A stretch of 64,000 bases of DNA, from positions 1 to 64,000 of the forward strand of contig CAJJUK010000001.1 of NCBI GenBank assembly GCA_905195085.1, in the 5' to 3' direction. The stretch comes from an uncultured Christensenella sp. Its GTDB lineage: Bacteria > Bacillota > Clostridia > Christensenellales > UBA1242. Under the pieces are notes generated by a model. The model worked only from the letters and a program-made list of their open reading frames with translations. It was not told the DNA's origin and did not search any database. Shown here piece by piece: positions 51,741-61,699 of the stretch. The translations under genes and the position numbers were made by a program. Positions within the stretch are counted from its first letter, which is position 1; each line of letters begins with the position of its first letter.

Positions 51741-52553
51741 TTATAGGATTTCGCTTTCGGTCTTGACATTGAAATATGGATTGAATTGTGAAATAAGAGC
51801 AAAAATTACCAATATCGATGCAACGACGCAATAATAGATTGTCATTCTGATAAACAAACTGCTCAAGATAAGGATGATGGCGGAGAATAAATAGCCCTTT
51901 GTCCTTTTTTTATTGAACGAATAGGCAACAAAGTCTTTGAATGCAAGTTTCTTTTCTTTTTTATATTGATGAGTTATTTCAGGGAAACAATCATAGAATT
52001 TGTAAAGTTTTTCGTAGGTGGCATAGGTGTCCAAAATCAAAAATTTTTCATTAAAATTTTGGCAAAATGCACTGAGCCCTTTGTCCGTTATTTCTTTGCA
52101 ACAAATGACAATCTTTGTTGCTTTTTCTTTTTTGACACTGTTATAGATGCTCATGAATCTTGAAATTGTCATTCCTTCAAAAGAAACATCAACATAAAGC
52201 AGAGTTTTCACTTTTTCTTCGACATGGTTAATCACAATGTATTTCTTGTGTTTTGTTATGTTTTTGTGCTTTTTTGAGGCGAGTTTGACAAAAAATTCCA
52301 TAGGGTCAGTTTGACAGGCTAAGGACAAGAACATATTTTCAGCATCTTCTTTTTCTTTCATCTTCAAACCGGTTTTGTTTTGCTTATTTCTCTGCACGCA
52401 GAAAATGATGAGATAGATCAGACTTGTCAGTATGAATGTGAGAAGAACGGACAGCCACAATTTTTTTATGAAATATCTTATCCAAACGAAGCAAAAAAGA
52501 TAGATAAGTGTGAACTTCAGAATTTCTTGAAATATAAGGTTAATCTTTCTCAT
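51741..52553 (-). CDS. Membrane protein with a central soluble domain, unknown function
   Basis: 270 residues. Two hydrophobic helices at the N-terminus (~10-55), a soluble alpha/beta-looking domain (~75-200), and two helices at the C-terminus (~220-258). The core KYIVINHVEEKVKTLLYVDV and TKIVICCKEITDKG could be a nuclease-like fold, but no catalytic triad is clear. Lies on the minus strand between yhbY and rsfS, replacing nadD/yqeK. Not recognised. Confidence 0.6.
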   Translation of the reverse strand: MRKINLIFQEILKFTLIYLFCFVWIRYFIKKLWLSVLLTFILTSLIYLIIFCVQRNKQNKTGLKMKEKEDAENMFLSLACQTDPMEFFVKLASKKHKNITKHKKYIVINHVEEKVKTLLYVDVSFEGMTISRFMSIYNSVKKEKATKIVICCKEITDKGLSAFCQNFNEKFLILDTYATYEKLYKFYDCFPEITHQYKKEKKLAFKDFVAYSFNKKRTKGYLFSAIILILSSLFIRMTIYYCVVASILVIFALISQFNPYFNVKTESEIL

Positions 52554-52608
52554 GGCAGAATTTTTGACAATTTTACCTTTTTTAATCAGTAACAGGCTAA
52601 AAAATTGT

Positions 52609-52637
52609 TTGACAAAAAATGTTTGTGCTGTTACAAT
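52609..52637 (+). promoter_or_regulatory. rsfS promoter, leaderless arrangement
   Basis: TTGACA, 17-nt spacer, TACAAT, then TTAAAT and the ATG at 52644. Transcription should start at the A of the ATG. No ribosome binding site. Confidence 0.6.
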
Positions 52638-52643
52638 TTAAAT

Positions 52644-52955
52644 ATGATAAACATCAAGGAACTTGTATCCATTTTGCAAGACAACAAAATCAAAAATGTT
52701 TCGGTTTACAATCTTTCAACTTCTGAAGAAGAAAAGTTTGTAATTCTTTCTACATCCAACAAAGTTACTGACAGCAAAAAAGTTGCAGACATTCTCGCTG
52801 AGAAATATGATTATACAGAAAAAATTGAAGGATATTTCAAAGGAGAGTGGATTGTTTTTGACTTTCCGCATGTGACACTTCATATCTTTCTGCAAAAGGT
52901 CAGAGAAAAGTATAATTTGGACAAACTTTACAAACCAAAAAAGATATCTATTTGA
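52644..52955 (+). CDS. rsfS: Ribosomal silencing factor RsfS
   Basis: 103 residues. RsfS binds uL14 and blocks subunit joining. Matches: VYNLSTSEEEKFVILSTSNK, KVADILAEKY and the signature GEWIVFDFPHVTLHIFLQKV followed by R-E-K-Y. ATG 52644 is the natural start; an upstream frame extension would overlap the promoter. It appears leaderless and ends in a terminator. Confidence 0.9.
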   Translation: MINIKELVSILQDNKIKNVSVYNLSTSEEEKFVILSTSNKVTDSKKVADILAEKYDYTEKIEGYFKGEWIVFDFPHVTLHIFLQKVREKYNLDKLYKPKKISI

Positions 52956-52988
52956 TGCGATTAAACTAAAAAAATATCGAAATTTTTA

Positions 52989-53017
52989 AAAACAAAGTAT
53001 TTTGCTTTGTTTTTTTT
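52989..53017 (+). terminator. rsfS terminator
   Basis: AAACAAAG-TATTTTG-CTTTGTTTTTTTT. Its T tract overlaps the -35 region of the next promoter. Confidence 0.75.
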
Positions 53018-53034
53018 GTTTTTTAGGTTATAAT
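53007..53034 (+). promoter_or_regulatory. Phosphatase-rpiB operon promoter
   Basis: TTGTTT, 16-nt spacer, TATAAT, 8 nt before the AGGTGA ribosome binding site. The -35 is weak and lies in the terminator stem. Confidence 0.5.
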
Positions 53035-53050
53035 CACTTTAGGTGAACTT

Positions 53051-53479
53051 ATGATTGATATTTGCTTTGTTTGCACAGGAAACACATGTCGGTCGGTTAT
53101 GGCTGAAAGAATTGCAAAAAAACTTTGTAAGGACAGAAAAATCAAAGATGTCAAATTCTCTTCGGCAGGCATCTATGCGAAAGGAGAAAACATCACAGAT
53201 GGTGCTGTCTTTGCTTTGAAAAAACTTGGCTATGACGGACGCAAAAGAAAGAGTGTCAAACTTTCAAAAATCAAACCAAACACCATTTATGTTGCTGTTA
53301 CCAATGCTCACAAAGACTTCATACACTCCAAAAAATGTCTGAGTTTTGAAGATTTGGCGGGTGCAGTGAATGACCCTTATGGGCAAAGCAATGAAGTTTA
53401 TCTTCAAACAGCAAAACAAATTGAAAACAACGTTAATGTCCTGCTTGAAAAAATTGAAAATTTAAGAGGTGCACTATGA
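53051..53479 (+). CDS. ywlE: Low-molecular-weight protein phosphatase, YwlE-like
   Basis: 142 residues. P-loop CTGNTCRS (C-x5-R-S) at the N-terminus and the general-acid loop VNDPYGQS near residue 110. Thr in the fifth P-loop position (C-T-G-N-T) is the residue that gives B. subtilis YwlE its preference for phosphoarginine, and ywlE is followed by rpiB there as here. Arginine phosphatase activity is therefore likely but inferred; tyrosine phosphatase remains possible. Confidence 0.82.
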   Translation: MIDICFVCTGNTCRSVMAERIAKKLCKDRKIKDVKFSSAGIYAKGENITDGAVFALKKLGYDGRKRKSVKLSKIKPNTIYVAVTNAHKDFIHSKKCLSFEDLAGAVNDPYGQSNEVYLQTAKQIENNVNVLLEKIENLRGAL

Positions 53480-53915
53480 TTATTATGGCAAGCGACCACA
53501 GAGGCTATTTGCTTAAAGAAGAACTTAAAACGTTTTTTAATCAAGAAAACATCATCACTATTGATGTTGGAACATACAGCAAAGAACCTGTTGATTATCC
53601 TGATTTTGCCAAACTTGGAATTGAAAAAATTTTGGAAAATAAGAATAATGTCGGCATCTTTATTTGTGGCTCAGGAATTGGCATGAGCATTGCCGCAAAC
53701 CGAAATCCCAAAATTCGTGCTGCACTTTGTTTGAATACGACCATGGCATCACTTGCAAGAAAAGACAATGATGCTAATGTTTTGTGTTTGCCTGGAAACT
53801 TCTTGAAAAAAAGAAAGGCAATCAGCATCGTTAAGGTCTTTTTGACAACAAGTTTTGAAGGTGGTCGTCATGCCAGAAGATTGAAGAAAATCTCAGGAGA
53901 AATCAAGGAGGACAA

Positions 53916-53919
<4 letters not shown>
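53476..53919 (+). CDS. rpiB: Ribose 5-phosphate isomerase B
   Basis: 147 residues. Interconverts ribose 5-phosphate and ribulose 5-phosphate. ASDHRGYLLKEEL at the start, the anion-hole FICGSGIGMSIAANR with the catalytic residue in CGSG, and NDANVLCLPG are conserved. Overlaps the phosphatase stop (ATGA) and the next gene by 4 nt, a tightly coupled three-gene unit. Confidence 0.94.
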
Positions 53920-55731
<1,812 letters not shown>

Positions 55732-55755
55732 ATTTGAAAGGGTTGGAGAAAAGAT

Positions 55756-55968
55756 ATGAAACCACAAAGTGAAAGAAAAGAAATTCAACTTGTTGATTAT
55801 TGTTTGGATGATGACAATGATAATTATAATCGAAGAGATTATGAAAACAGATTGATGCGTAATGCTATTGAAGACATTAGGAGTCGTGCAACATCTAATA
55901 GTTGGTGTAATAGAGTCGTTTTGCCAGACGAGCTTGATAAGAAACTTGATAAAATCATTGAAAGATGA
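55756..55968 (+). CDS. Small acidic protein, unknown function
   Basis: 70 residues: an Asp/Asn-rich stretch (YCLDDDNDNYNRRDY) and a charged helical C-terminus ending LDKKLDKIIER. No motif recognised. TTGGAG precedes the ATG and the spacing to gap (24 nt) suggests co-transcription. It is followed 40 nt later by the 314-residue orphan. Confidence 0.55.
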   Translation: MKPQSERKEIQLVDYCLDDDNDNYNRRDYENRLMRNAIEDIRSRATSNSWCNRVVLPDELDKKLDKIIER

Positions 55969-56008
55969 TCTTTTCGCATTTTGAACAAGAAGATAAAAGG
56001 AAGATGTT

Positions 56009-56953
56009 ATGAAAAATCAATTGAACAGAGATTTGATTGAGGAGCTTAATGAAAGCAACAATCCAGAATTTTTGGATAATGTCAATGACAAGATTTATGA
56101 TTTGATTTCTTGCACAATCAGTGACATATCTTTAAAATCGCCTTTTATCAAAACTGACAAATGTGTTCTTCTTCCTGTCAATGAACTTTACACTGGTGCG
56201 GTTTCACAGTTGTCGGAATTCACATACTTCCTTGGTGTTGAAAATCCTCAGATTGAATTTAATTCCAAGAAAAAGAGCAACTTTTGGAAAAATTTATGGA
56301 GAGAATTCAGAGCTTCTTGGAGACTGGGCAAGAAGAAATATAAAAAACAAAAAAACACTCTTTCAACAGACCCAGTTGACAAATATAATATGAATGATTT
56401 TAAGCATGACATTGTCAAGGTTATGGCGGATTATTTAAGTCAAACCTCTGTGATTTATGAGTACACTTCTCATCTTTCAATTGTTGGAATTGATGATTTT
56501 GGAACAAATGTCAGAATCAATATCATCGTCTGCTGTTATGATTCTCGTAAAAACCTTTACAAAATCTATAATCAGCGAAAAAATAAATATTTTGTTGTTG
56601 ATTTTGGCAACAGGTTTTCTAATATCAGTTACAAAACAAAAACGTGTGGGCTTATCTATATTGACATGATTAAACTTATAAACATTCTCTATTCAAAGAA
56701 CTACAACAAAATTCCAAATCAAATCTTGGTGGAAAGTTTGCTGTTTAATTGCCCAAATGTTTTGTTTGACAATAATGATGTCTATAAAACTTTTGTCAAT
56801 GTTGCAAATTACATTCGTCTTGCAAGTCCACAATCTTTCCTTTCAATTTGTGACGGAAGCAAGACAATTTTTCAAGACGAACTCATAACAAAAAACAATT
56901 CTCATCTTGATTACAGCAAAATAATCGGTATGCTTGATAATTTTAAGTATTAA
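56009..56953 (+). CDS. Orphan protein, possible divergent nucleotidyltransferase fold
   Basis: 314 residues, soluble, basic middle (WKNLWREFRASWRLGKKKYKK-like, residues ~92-112). The part ~140-310 has HLSIVGIDDFGTNVRINIIV, then KNKYFVVDFGN, then IPNQILVESLLFNCPNVLF; this order resembles CD-NTase-like nucleotidyltransferases, where a strand, a Y-rich segment and an IPSxLIECLVYNVP helix recur. But no GS...DxD catalytic motif is visible, so it may be inactive or unrelated. AAGGAAG precedes the ATG. Confidence 0.5.
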   Translation: MKNQLNRDLIEELNESNNPEFLDNVNDKIYDLISCTISDISLKSPFIKTDKCVLLPVNELYTGAVSQLSEFTYFLGVENPQIEFNSKKKSNFWKNLWREFRASWRLGKKKYKKQKNTLSTDPVDKYNMNDFKHDIVKVMADYLSQTSVIYEYTSHLSIVGIDDFGTNVRINIIVCCYDSRKNLYKIYNQRKNKYFVVDFGNRFSNISYKTKTCGLIYIDMIKLINILYSKNYNKIPNQILVESLLFNCPNVLFDNNDVYKTFVNVANYIRLASPQSFLSICDGSKTIFQDELITKNNSHLDYSKIIGMLDNFKY

Positions 56954-57009
56954 TCGGCAATGTTGTATATTTTTCGACATTTTGCAAATCCTATTTGTAG
57001 GAGGAGCAA

Positions 57010-57204
57010 ATGAAAGAAATTTGGATGGTTGTTGGTTTTGGTGCCGGACTTGTGACAGGGGCACTTCTCTACAAACATTGTGAAGATGCAAAGAAACTTG
57101 TCAACAAGGGTGAAAAAGCCGTAAAAAAAGAGGTCGAAAACTTGAAAGAAGCGGTCAAAAAACCACAAAAGGCAATGAAACAACAAACTAAAACAGAAAA
57201 TTAA
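57010..57204 (+). CDS. YtxH-like small membrane protein
   Basis: 64 residues. One N-terminal TM helix (WMVVGFGAGLVTGALLYKH) followed by a Lys/Glu-rich amphipathic helix, the usual YtxH layout. In other Bacillota such proteins are stress-linked, but the function is unknown. TAGGAGGAG precedes the ATG and a terminator follows. Confidence 0.7.
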   Translation: MKEIWMVVGFGAGLVTGALLYKHCEDAKKLVNKGEKAVKKEVENLKEAVKKPQKAMKQQTKTEN

Positions 57205-57209
57205 ATAAA

Positions 57210-57242
57210 AAAGCAGAATTAGATTAATTCTGCTTTATTTTT
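57210..57242 (+). terminator. ytxH-like gene terminator
   Basis: AAGCAGAATTA-GAT-TAATTCTGCTT stem followed by a T-rich tract. Confidence 0.85.
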
Positions 57243-57254
57243 TGTTTTGATTAA

Positions 57255-57287
57255 CAAAAAAGCAAGGACATTGACCTTGCTTTTTTC
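57255..57287 (-). terminator. SRP RNA terminator
   Basis: AAAAAGCAAGG and CCTTGCTTTTT form a stem just past the SRP RNA 3' end; a T6 run follows on the minus strand. Confidence 0.8.
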
Positions 57288-57289
57288 AT

Positions 57290-57556
57290 ACTAGGCGAAT
57301 GCTTCGTTACAATCTGACTGACTGCCTCGCAGTTTTTCAACTCCACCAAAGTTTCCTCATGGCACATCAACTTATCTTCTTAATGATGCTTCCGTCAGGA
57401 CCTGACATGGTTCGAAGGAGTCAATTGCATAAGACCTTAATTTCACCATCAAAAAGCTACGCACATATTCAACCAAATTGCACCTAGGCAAGCGTTCAAT
57501 CCTGCTGTAGCGGATTGCAGGTTACAGGGCACCGCTAACTCCCCATCTAGCCTAGT
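57290..57556 (-). ncRNA. ffs: SRP RNA, large bacterial type with Alu domain
   Basis: About 267 nt on the minus strand. The 5' end has the Alu-domain block GGGGAGTTAGCGGTGCCCTG and CTGCAATCCGCT, and the middle has the Ffh-binding helix 8: GTCAGGTCCTGACGGAAGCA. The ends pair: ACTAGGC at the 5' side with GCCTAGT at the 3' side. This large form is typical of spore-forming Bacillota. It fills the long gap between the YtxH-like gene and spoIIIAA. Its partner Ffh is encoded at 31693. Confidence 0.93.
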
Positions 57557-57562
57557 TTTATT

Positions 57563-57591
57563 ATTATATGCATTTTTCAAAATTATGTCAA
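57563..57591 (-). promoter_or_regulatory. SRP RNA promoter
   Basis: Minus strand perfect TTGACA, 17-nt spacer, TATAAT, placing the start 6-7 nt later at the first paired base of the RNA. Confidence 0.85.
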
Positions 57592-57750
57592 GTGTAGAAA
57601 CGAAAAACTTGATGTTCTTTTGTTTTGTTTGAATTGCTTACTCTGTTCAATTTGTGATTTTGATTCTTCGACAAAATGAAATAAAACCATTCAAATTTCT
57701 TCACAAAATCAAAGCAGGGGTTTTCATACAATGCTCTAAAGAGGTGGAGT

Positions 57751-58656
57751 ATGTTAGAGAAAATCTTGCCTGATAAGTTCTACAAAATCTTGTCCGAAAA
57801 AGTGAATTTGAAAGCGGTTAATGAAATCAGACTTCGTGCAGACAAGCCGGTTGTGATCAATGTCAGCGGAAAGATGTATTTCTTATCCGAAAATGGTGTG
57901 ACTGGCAATGTGAACAACAGTCTTTATGCCAGCAAGATTATGATTGAAGATGTCATTTTCAGGGCAAGCGAATGTTCCATCTACTCCGTCAATGAACAGA
58001 TAAAAAAGGGGTTTATTGTCACAGATGATGCTGTCAGAATTGGTATTGGTGGAAATTTGATTGAAGAGAACGGACACATAAAAACAATGACAAACTTTTG
58101 CAGTTGCAACATCAGAGTTCCACACGTCGTGAAAAATTGCAGTTTGACAGCCTATCCATTTATGGTTTCTGAAAGTGGAGTGGCAAACACCTTGGTCATT
58201 TCTCCGCCAGCTTGTGGAAAGACGACATTTTTGCGTGATTTTGTCTATCAACTCAGTGAACGTAATCTTCCATATAACATTCTTCTACTGGACGAGAGAG
58301 GGGAACTTGATTGCGGAATAAACTCAAAGTTTACTGACAAGATTGCATTCGCAACAAAAAAAGTTGGATTTGAAAATGGCATTAGGTCGCTGTCACCAGA
58401 CATTATTGTGACGGACGAAATCGGACAGGAAGAGGACATTGAAGCAATCAGATATGCAAGTTCTTGCGGGGTTAAAGTTTTGGCATCAACGCACGCTGAC
58501 AACATGGAAACTTTTTGCAAAAAAGGACTTTTTCAAACGCTAATCAAAGAAAAGGTTTTCAAAAGATATGTTCTTCTTTCAAAGCGAAATGGTCCAGGGA
58601 CTTTTGAGGGAATTTATGACGAGAACTTCTCAAGAGTTTTCAGCAATTTCAAATGA
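57751..58656 (+). CDS. spoIIIAA: Stage III sporulation protein AA
   Basis: 301 residues, a secretion-type ATPase of the feeding-tube complex built by the mother cell around the engulfed forespore. Walker A SPPACGKTT (151-159), a second acidic box LLLDERGEL (178-186) and ITDEIG-type IVTDEIG are visible. AGGTGG precedes the ATG. No sigma-A promoter is evident, which fits expected sigma-E control, although I do not see an unambiguous sigma-E box. First gene of spoIIIAA-AH. Confidence 0.95.
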   Translation: MLEKILPDKFYKILSEKVNLKAVNEIRLRADKPVVINVSGKMYFLSENGVTGNVNNSLYASKIMIEDVIFRASECSIYSVNEQIKKGFIVTDDAVRIGIGGNLIEENGHIKTMTNFCSCNIRVPHVVKNCSLTAYPFMVSESGVANTLVISPPACGKTTFLRDFVYQLSERNLPYNILLLDERGELDCGINSKFTDKIAFATKKVGFENGIRSLSPDIIVTDEIGQEEDIEAIRYASSCGVKVLASTHADNMETFCKKGLFQTLIKEKVFKRYVLLSKRNGPGTFEGIYDENFSRVFSNFK

Positions 58657-58670
58657 TTTTTGGAGGGGTT

Positions 58671-59165
58671 ATGAAATATGTCTTGATTGTTTTTATTTTT
58701 TGCTTGTGTGCACTTGTGGGTTACATTTTTTCGGTCAAATATATGAAAAGAAAAAAGTTCTTCAACTCTTTGATTGTTTTTGCTGACAAGTTGTCACTGG
58801 AAATTAATTTTTCAAGAGAACGTTTAAAGGTGTTGCTTGAGAATTTTGACTCTGCAAACAAGAAAAACCTTCTTGGAATTGATGAAAAATTTGTGGAGTA
58901 TTTGGACAAAAAAATTGAACTCACATCCGAGAACATCTTCAAAAAGGCCGATGTTTTAAAGAATGACGAAAAAGATTTTATTCTGCTCTTTTTGAAAACA
59001 TTGGGCAGAAGCGATGTTGAAAATCAAACAAAAGAAATTCAAAACTTTATTTCTCGATTTAATGAAATGAAAACTCAATGCGACACCGAACAAAAGAAAT
59101 ATGGCTCATTGTCTTTGAAACTTGGCATTGTTGCAGGGTTGTTTTGGGTGGTTATTTTGCTTTAG
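58671..59165 (+). CDS. spoIIIAB: Stage III sporulation protein AB
   Basis: 164 residues. N-terminal TM helix (residues 3-22), a helical soluble domain with EINFSRERLKVLLENF, and a C-terminal hydrophobic helix. SpoIIIAB resembles type II secretion protein F. ATG 58671 has GGAGGGG right upstream; a start at 58653 overlapping the spoIIIAA stop is less likely. Length close to the family norm (about 170). Confidence 0.9.
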   Translation: MKYVLIVFIFCLCALVGYIFSVKYMKRKKFFNSLIVFADKLSLEINFSRERLKVLLENFDSANKKNLLGIDEKFVEYLDKKIELTSENIFKKADVLKNDEKDFILLFLKTLGRSDVENQTKEIQNFISRFNEMKTQCDTEQKKYGSLSLKLGIVAGLFWVVILL

Positions 59166-59189
59166 TTCAGATTCCAAGAAGGAGTGTTT

Positions 59190-59402
59190 ATGGATGTTGA
59201 CATCATTTTCAAAATTGCGGCAATCGGTATTTTGACCGCTGTGATAAGTCAAATTCTCAAAAACAGTGGAAAGGAAGACATCTCGACATTGGCGACACTT
59301 GCTGGTGTTGTCATTGTTCTGTTTATGGTCTTGGGGCTTATCAGCGAACTGTTCACTTCAATCAAAACGATTTTCAATTTCAGTTTGTTGCCGTTCATAT
59401 AA
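59190..59402 (+). CDS. spoIIIAC: Stage III sporulation protein AC
   Basis: 70 residues, two TM helices: DIIFKIAAIGILTAVISQIL and LATLAGVVIVLFMVLGLI, the classic SpoIIIAC pattern. AAGGAG lies 7 nt before the ATG at 59190. Forms a membrane subcomplex with SpoIIIAD. Confidence 0.92.
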   Translation: MDVDIIFKIAAIGILTAVISQILKNSGKEDISTLATLAGVVIVLFMVLGLISELFTSIKTIFNFSLLPFI

Positions 59403-59429
59403 AAACGAAGATTGCAAAAAGGAGGGCAA

Positions 59430-59822
59430 ATGGACACAATTTTCAAAATTATAGGCATTGCACTTATCACTTGTGTAACTTGTCTGATAATCAAACCTGT
59501 TCGGCCAGATTTTGCGATTTTCATTTCTATTGTTGGCGGAATTATCATCATCTTTTTTCTGCTTTCATATCTTTCAGGAATTTTTGACATTTTCAACAAC
59601 ATCTTTGAAATTTCTGGAGTCAATGGTTCGCTTTATGGAGTGATTTTCAAAATTATTGGTGTTGGATATTTGACAGAGTTTACGGCGAGCATTTGCAGTG
59701 ACACGGGGAATAACAGCCTTGGAGATAAAGTGCTTTTGGGAGGGAAAATTATCATACTTGTCATGGCTCTTCCTATTGTGACAAGTATTTTGGACATTGT
59801 CATGGAATTGTTGCCACAATGA
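59430..59822 (+). CDS. spoIIIAD: Stage III sporulation protein AD
   Basis: 130 residues, four hydrophobic helices. IFKIIGIALITCVTCLIIKP at the start is homologous to SpoIIIAC, and GVGYLTEFTASICSDTGNNS is the AD signature. AAGGAGGG precedes the ATG at 59430. Stop overlaps spoIIIAE (ATGA). Confidence 0.93.
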   Translation: MDTIFKIIGIALITCVTCLIIKPVRPDFAIFISIVGGIIIIFFLLSYLSGIFDIFNNIFEISGVNGSLYGVIFKIIGVGYLTEFTASICSDTGNNSLGDKVLLGGKIIILVMALPIVTSILDIVMELLPQ

Positions 59823-61102
59823 TGAAGAGAAGATTGTTTCGTCCGCCAAAAAGGAAGAGCAGGCGGAGAAAATTTTATCCAATTTTTGTTGTCTTATTGA
59901 TTTTTGTTTCTTGTTTTTATGGCAGATTTGACGTTGTGACTGGTTTTGAAAGAAACAACGGAATTGCTTATGCAACTTCTTCAGTCGAGGCTGAAAGCAC
60001 GGAAGAGTTGGAAGAAATGCTTCAAGAAGAAATTGATAAACAAATTGGCAACCTTGATTTCTCTGGCATTGAAGACATAATTTCAAAATTGAGCACCGAT
60101 GCAAAAAATCTTTTTAATTCCAATTCATTTGTTGAGAAAGTAAGTTATGTCATATCTGGTGAATATGCCGAAAATTCTGAAAATTTCTTTTCTGCAGTCC
60201 TTTCAATCTTCTGGCAGGGTTTGAAAGATTATCTTCCAATCATCGGAAGCATAATATCCATTTCCATTTTGGGTGGCATGGTTTCCAACTTGAAACCTAA
60301 CACAAATGGAAAATCTGTTGGAAACATCATTCACTTTGTCACTTATGGTGTTGTCATCATTTTCCTTGGAGTTTCACTTGTGGAAATCATCAAAGTGACA
60401 ACCACAACACTTACATCAGTGAAAAATATGTTTGATGGGATTTTCCCAATTTTGCTGACACTGTTGACAGCTGTTGGCGGAACAGTCTCGGTGGGAATTT
60501 ATCAGCCAGCAATTGCACTTCTGAGCAATGTTTTCATTTCTCTTATCACATATATCTTTCTTCCGCTTTTCATTTTTTCTATGGTTTTCTCAATTGTCGG
60601 AAATCTCTCAAACAACATAAAACTGGACAAATTTGTTTCTTTTTTGCAAGGGGCGTTCAAGTGGACAATTGGTCTTTGTTTTACGATTTTTCTTGGGTTT
60701 GTGAGCATTCAAGGAATCATGGCAGGGGCTGTTGACGGGCTTTCAATAAGGACAGCGAAATATGCAATCAAGAGTTATATTCCTGTTGTCGGCGGATATG
60801 TCTCTGACGGACTTTCCATCATCATGGCAAGCAGTATGTTGATTAAAAATGCGGTTGGTGGTGTTGGACTTTTCTTACTTTTTTCCAGTGTGATTTCGCC
60901 AGTCATTAACCTTGCAATCTTCATTCTTTCGCTGAAGTTTATGGCTGGAATAATTGAACCAATAGGCGACAAAAAGACGGCAAATTTCATAAGCGACATA
61001 TCCAAAAGTTTGTCACTTCTTGTTGCGCTTCTTGTTGCAGTTTCGTTCATGTATTTGGTTATGACCGGGCTGATTATGTGCAGTGCCAATTTGGTGATTT
61101 AA
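59819..61102 (+). CDS. spoIIIAE: Stage III sporulation protein AE
   Basis: 427 residues. A very basic N-terminus and signal-like helix (FVVLLIFVSCFYG, ~22-34) lead into a polytopic region of about seven helices from residue ~135. TNGKSVGNIIHFVTYGVVII and FVSIQGIMAGAVDGLSIRTA are family blocks. Translation is coupled to spoIIIAD (ATGA) with no own ribosome binding site. A 100-nt gap follows before spoIIIAF. Confidence 0.93.
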   Translation: MMKRRLFRPPKRKSRRRKFYPIFVVLLIFVSCFYGRFDVVTGFERNNGIAYATSSVEAESTEELEEMLQEEIDKQIGNLDFSGIEDIISKLSTDAKNLFNSNSFVEKVSYVISGEYAENSENFFSAVLSIFWQGLKDYLPIIGSIISISILGGMVSNLKPNTNGKSVGNIIHFVTYGVVIIFLGVSLVEIIKVTTTTLTSVKNMFDGIFPILLTLLTAVGGTVSVGIYQPAIALLSNVFISLITYIFLPLFIFSMVFSIVGNLSNNIKLDKFVSFLQGAFKWTIGLCFTIFLGFVSIQGIMAGAVDGLSIRTAKYAIKSYIPVVGGYVSDGLSIIMASSMLIKNAVGGVGLFLLFSSVISPVINLAIFILSLKFMAGIIEPIGDKKTANFISDISKSLSLLVALLVAVSFMYLVMTGLIMCSANLVI

Positions 61103-61201
61103 AATTTTATAAAACATTGAAGTTTGCATTAATAGGCAAATTCTGAAAGTTGAAACAAAAGTAAATTTTCTTATGAAAACAAATCAAAAAAAGGAGGAGA
61201 A

Positions 61202-61699
61202 ATGGGTGCGGTATCAAGTTGGTTGTTGTCAATTGCTGGCGTCATCATTTTGAGTGTCTTGGCAGAATTTGTTCTTCCAGAAGGACAAATAAATCGATAC
61301 ACAAAAGTCATTTTTTCATTCGTCATCTTGCTTGTCATCATCATGCCTCTTCCTTCCATTTTTGGAAAAGATTTTGATTTGTCTGACTACTTTGGAACGA
61401 GTGAAAGCGCATTGCAAGAGGATTATTTATATCAACTGAATTTGGACAAACTTACAACCTTGAATGAAGACCTTTCAAAGAAAATTCAAAATGAAGGAAT
61501 GAATAATGTGGAGGTCTCAATCAATGCAAATGTGCTTTCACAGACATTGGAAATTTATGGTGTTTATGTCGATTTATGCGAAATTGAATATGACGAAAAA
61601 TTTGAAAGTAAAGATATTGCGACAGCGAAGTTGAAAATAAGAGAGATCATAGATGGTTTTTCCATCTTAGATGGTGTGGAGGTTAAATTTAATGAGTAA
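61202..61699 (+). CDS. spoIIIAF: Stage III sporulation protein AF
   Basis: 165 residues. Two TM helices (~4-26 and ~35-50), INRYTKVIFSFVILLVIIMP being the typical segment, then a soluble domain of ring-building-motif type (NLDKLTTLNEDLSKKI...). AAGGAGGAG precedes the ATG. Overlaps spoIIIAG by 8 nt. Confidence 0.88.
   Translation: MGAVSSWLLSIAGVIILSVLAEFVLPEGQINRYTKVIFSFVILLVIIMPLPSIFGKDFDLSDYFGTSESALQEDYLYQLNLDKLTTLNEDLSKKIQNEGMNNVEVSINANVLSQTLEIYGVYVDLCEIEYDEKFESKDIATAKLKIREIIDGFSILDGVEVKFNE

Noticed and set aside
57299..57487. 62-codon plus-strand frame
   Set aside because: Lies wholly within the SRP RNA on the other strand, which has the Alu and helix 8 signatures, paired ends and a consensus promoter.
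57591..57750. Sigma-E type promoter before spoIIIAA
   Set aside because: Expected from sporulation biology, but no pair of boxes was convincing enough to place.
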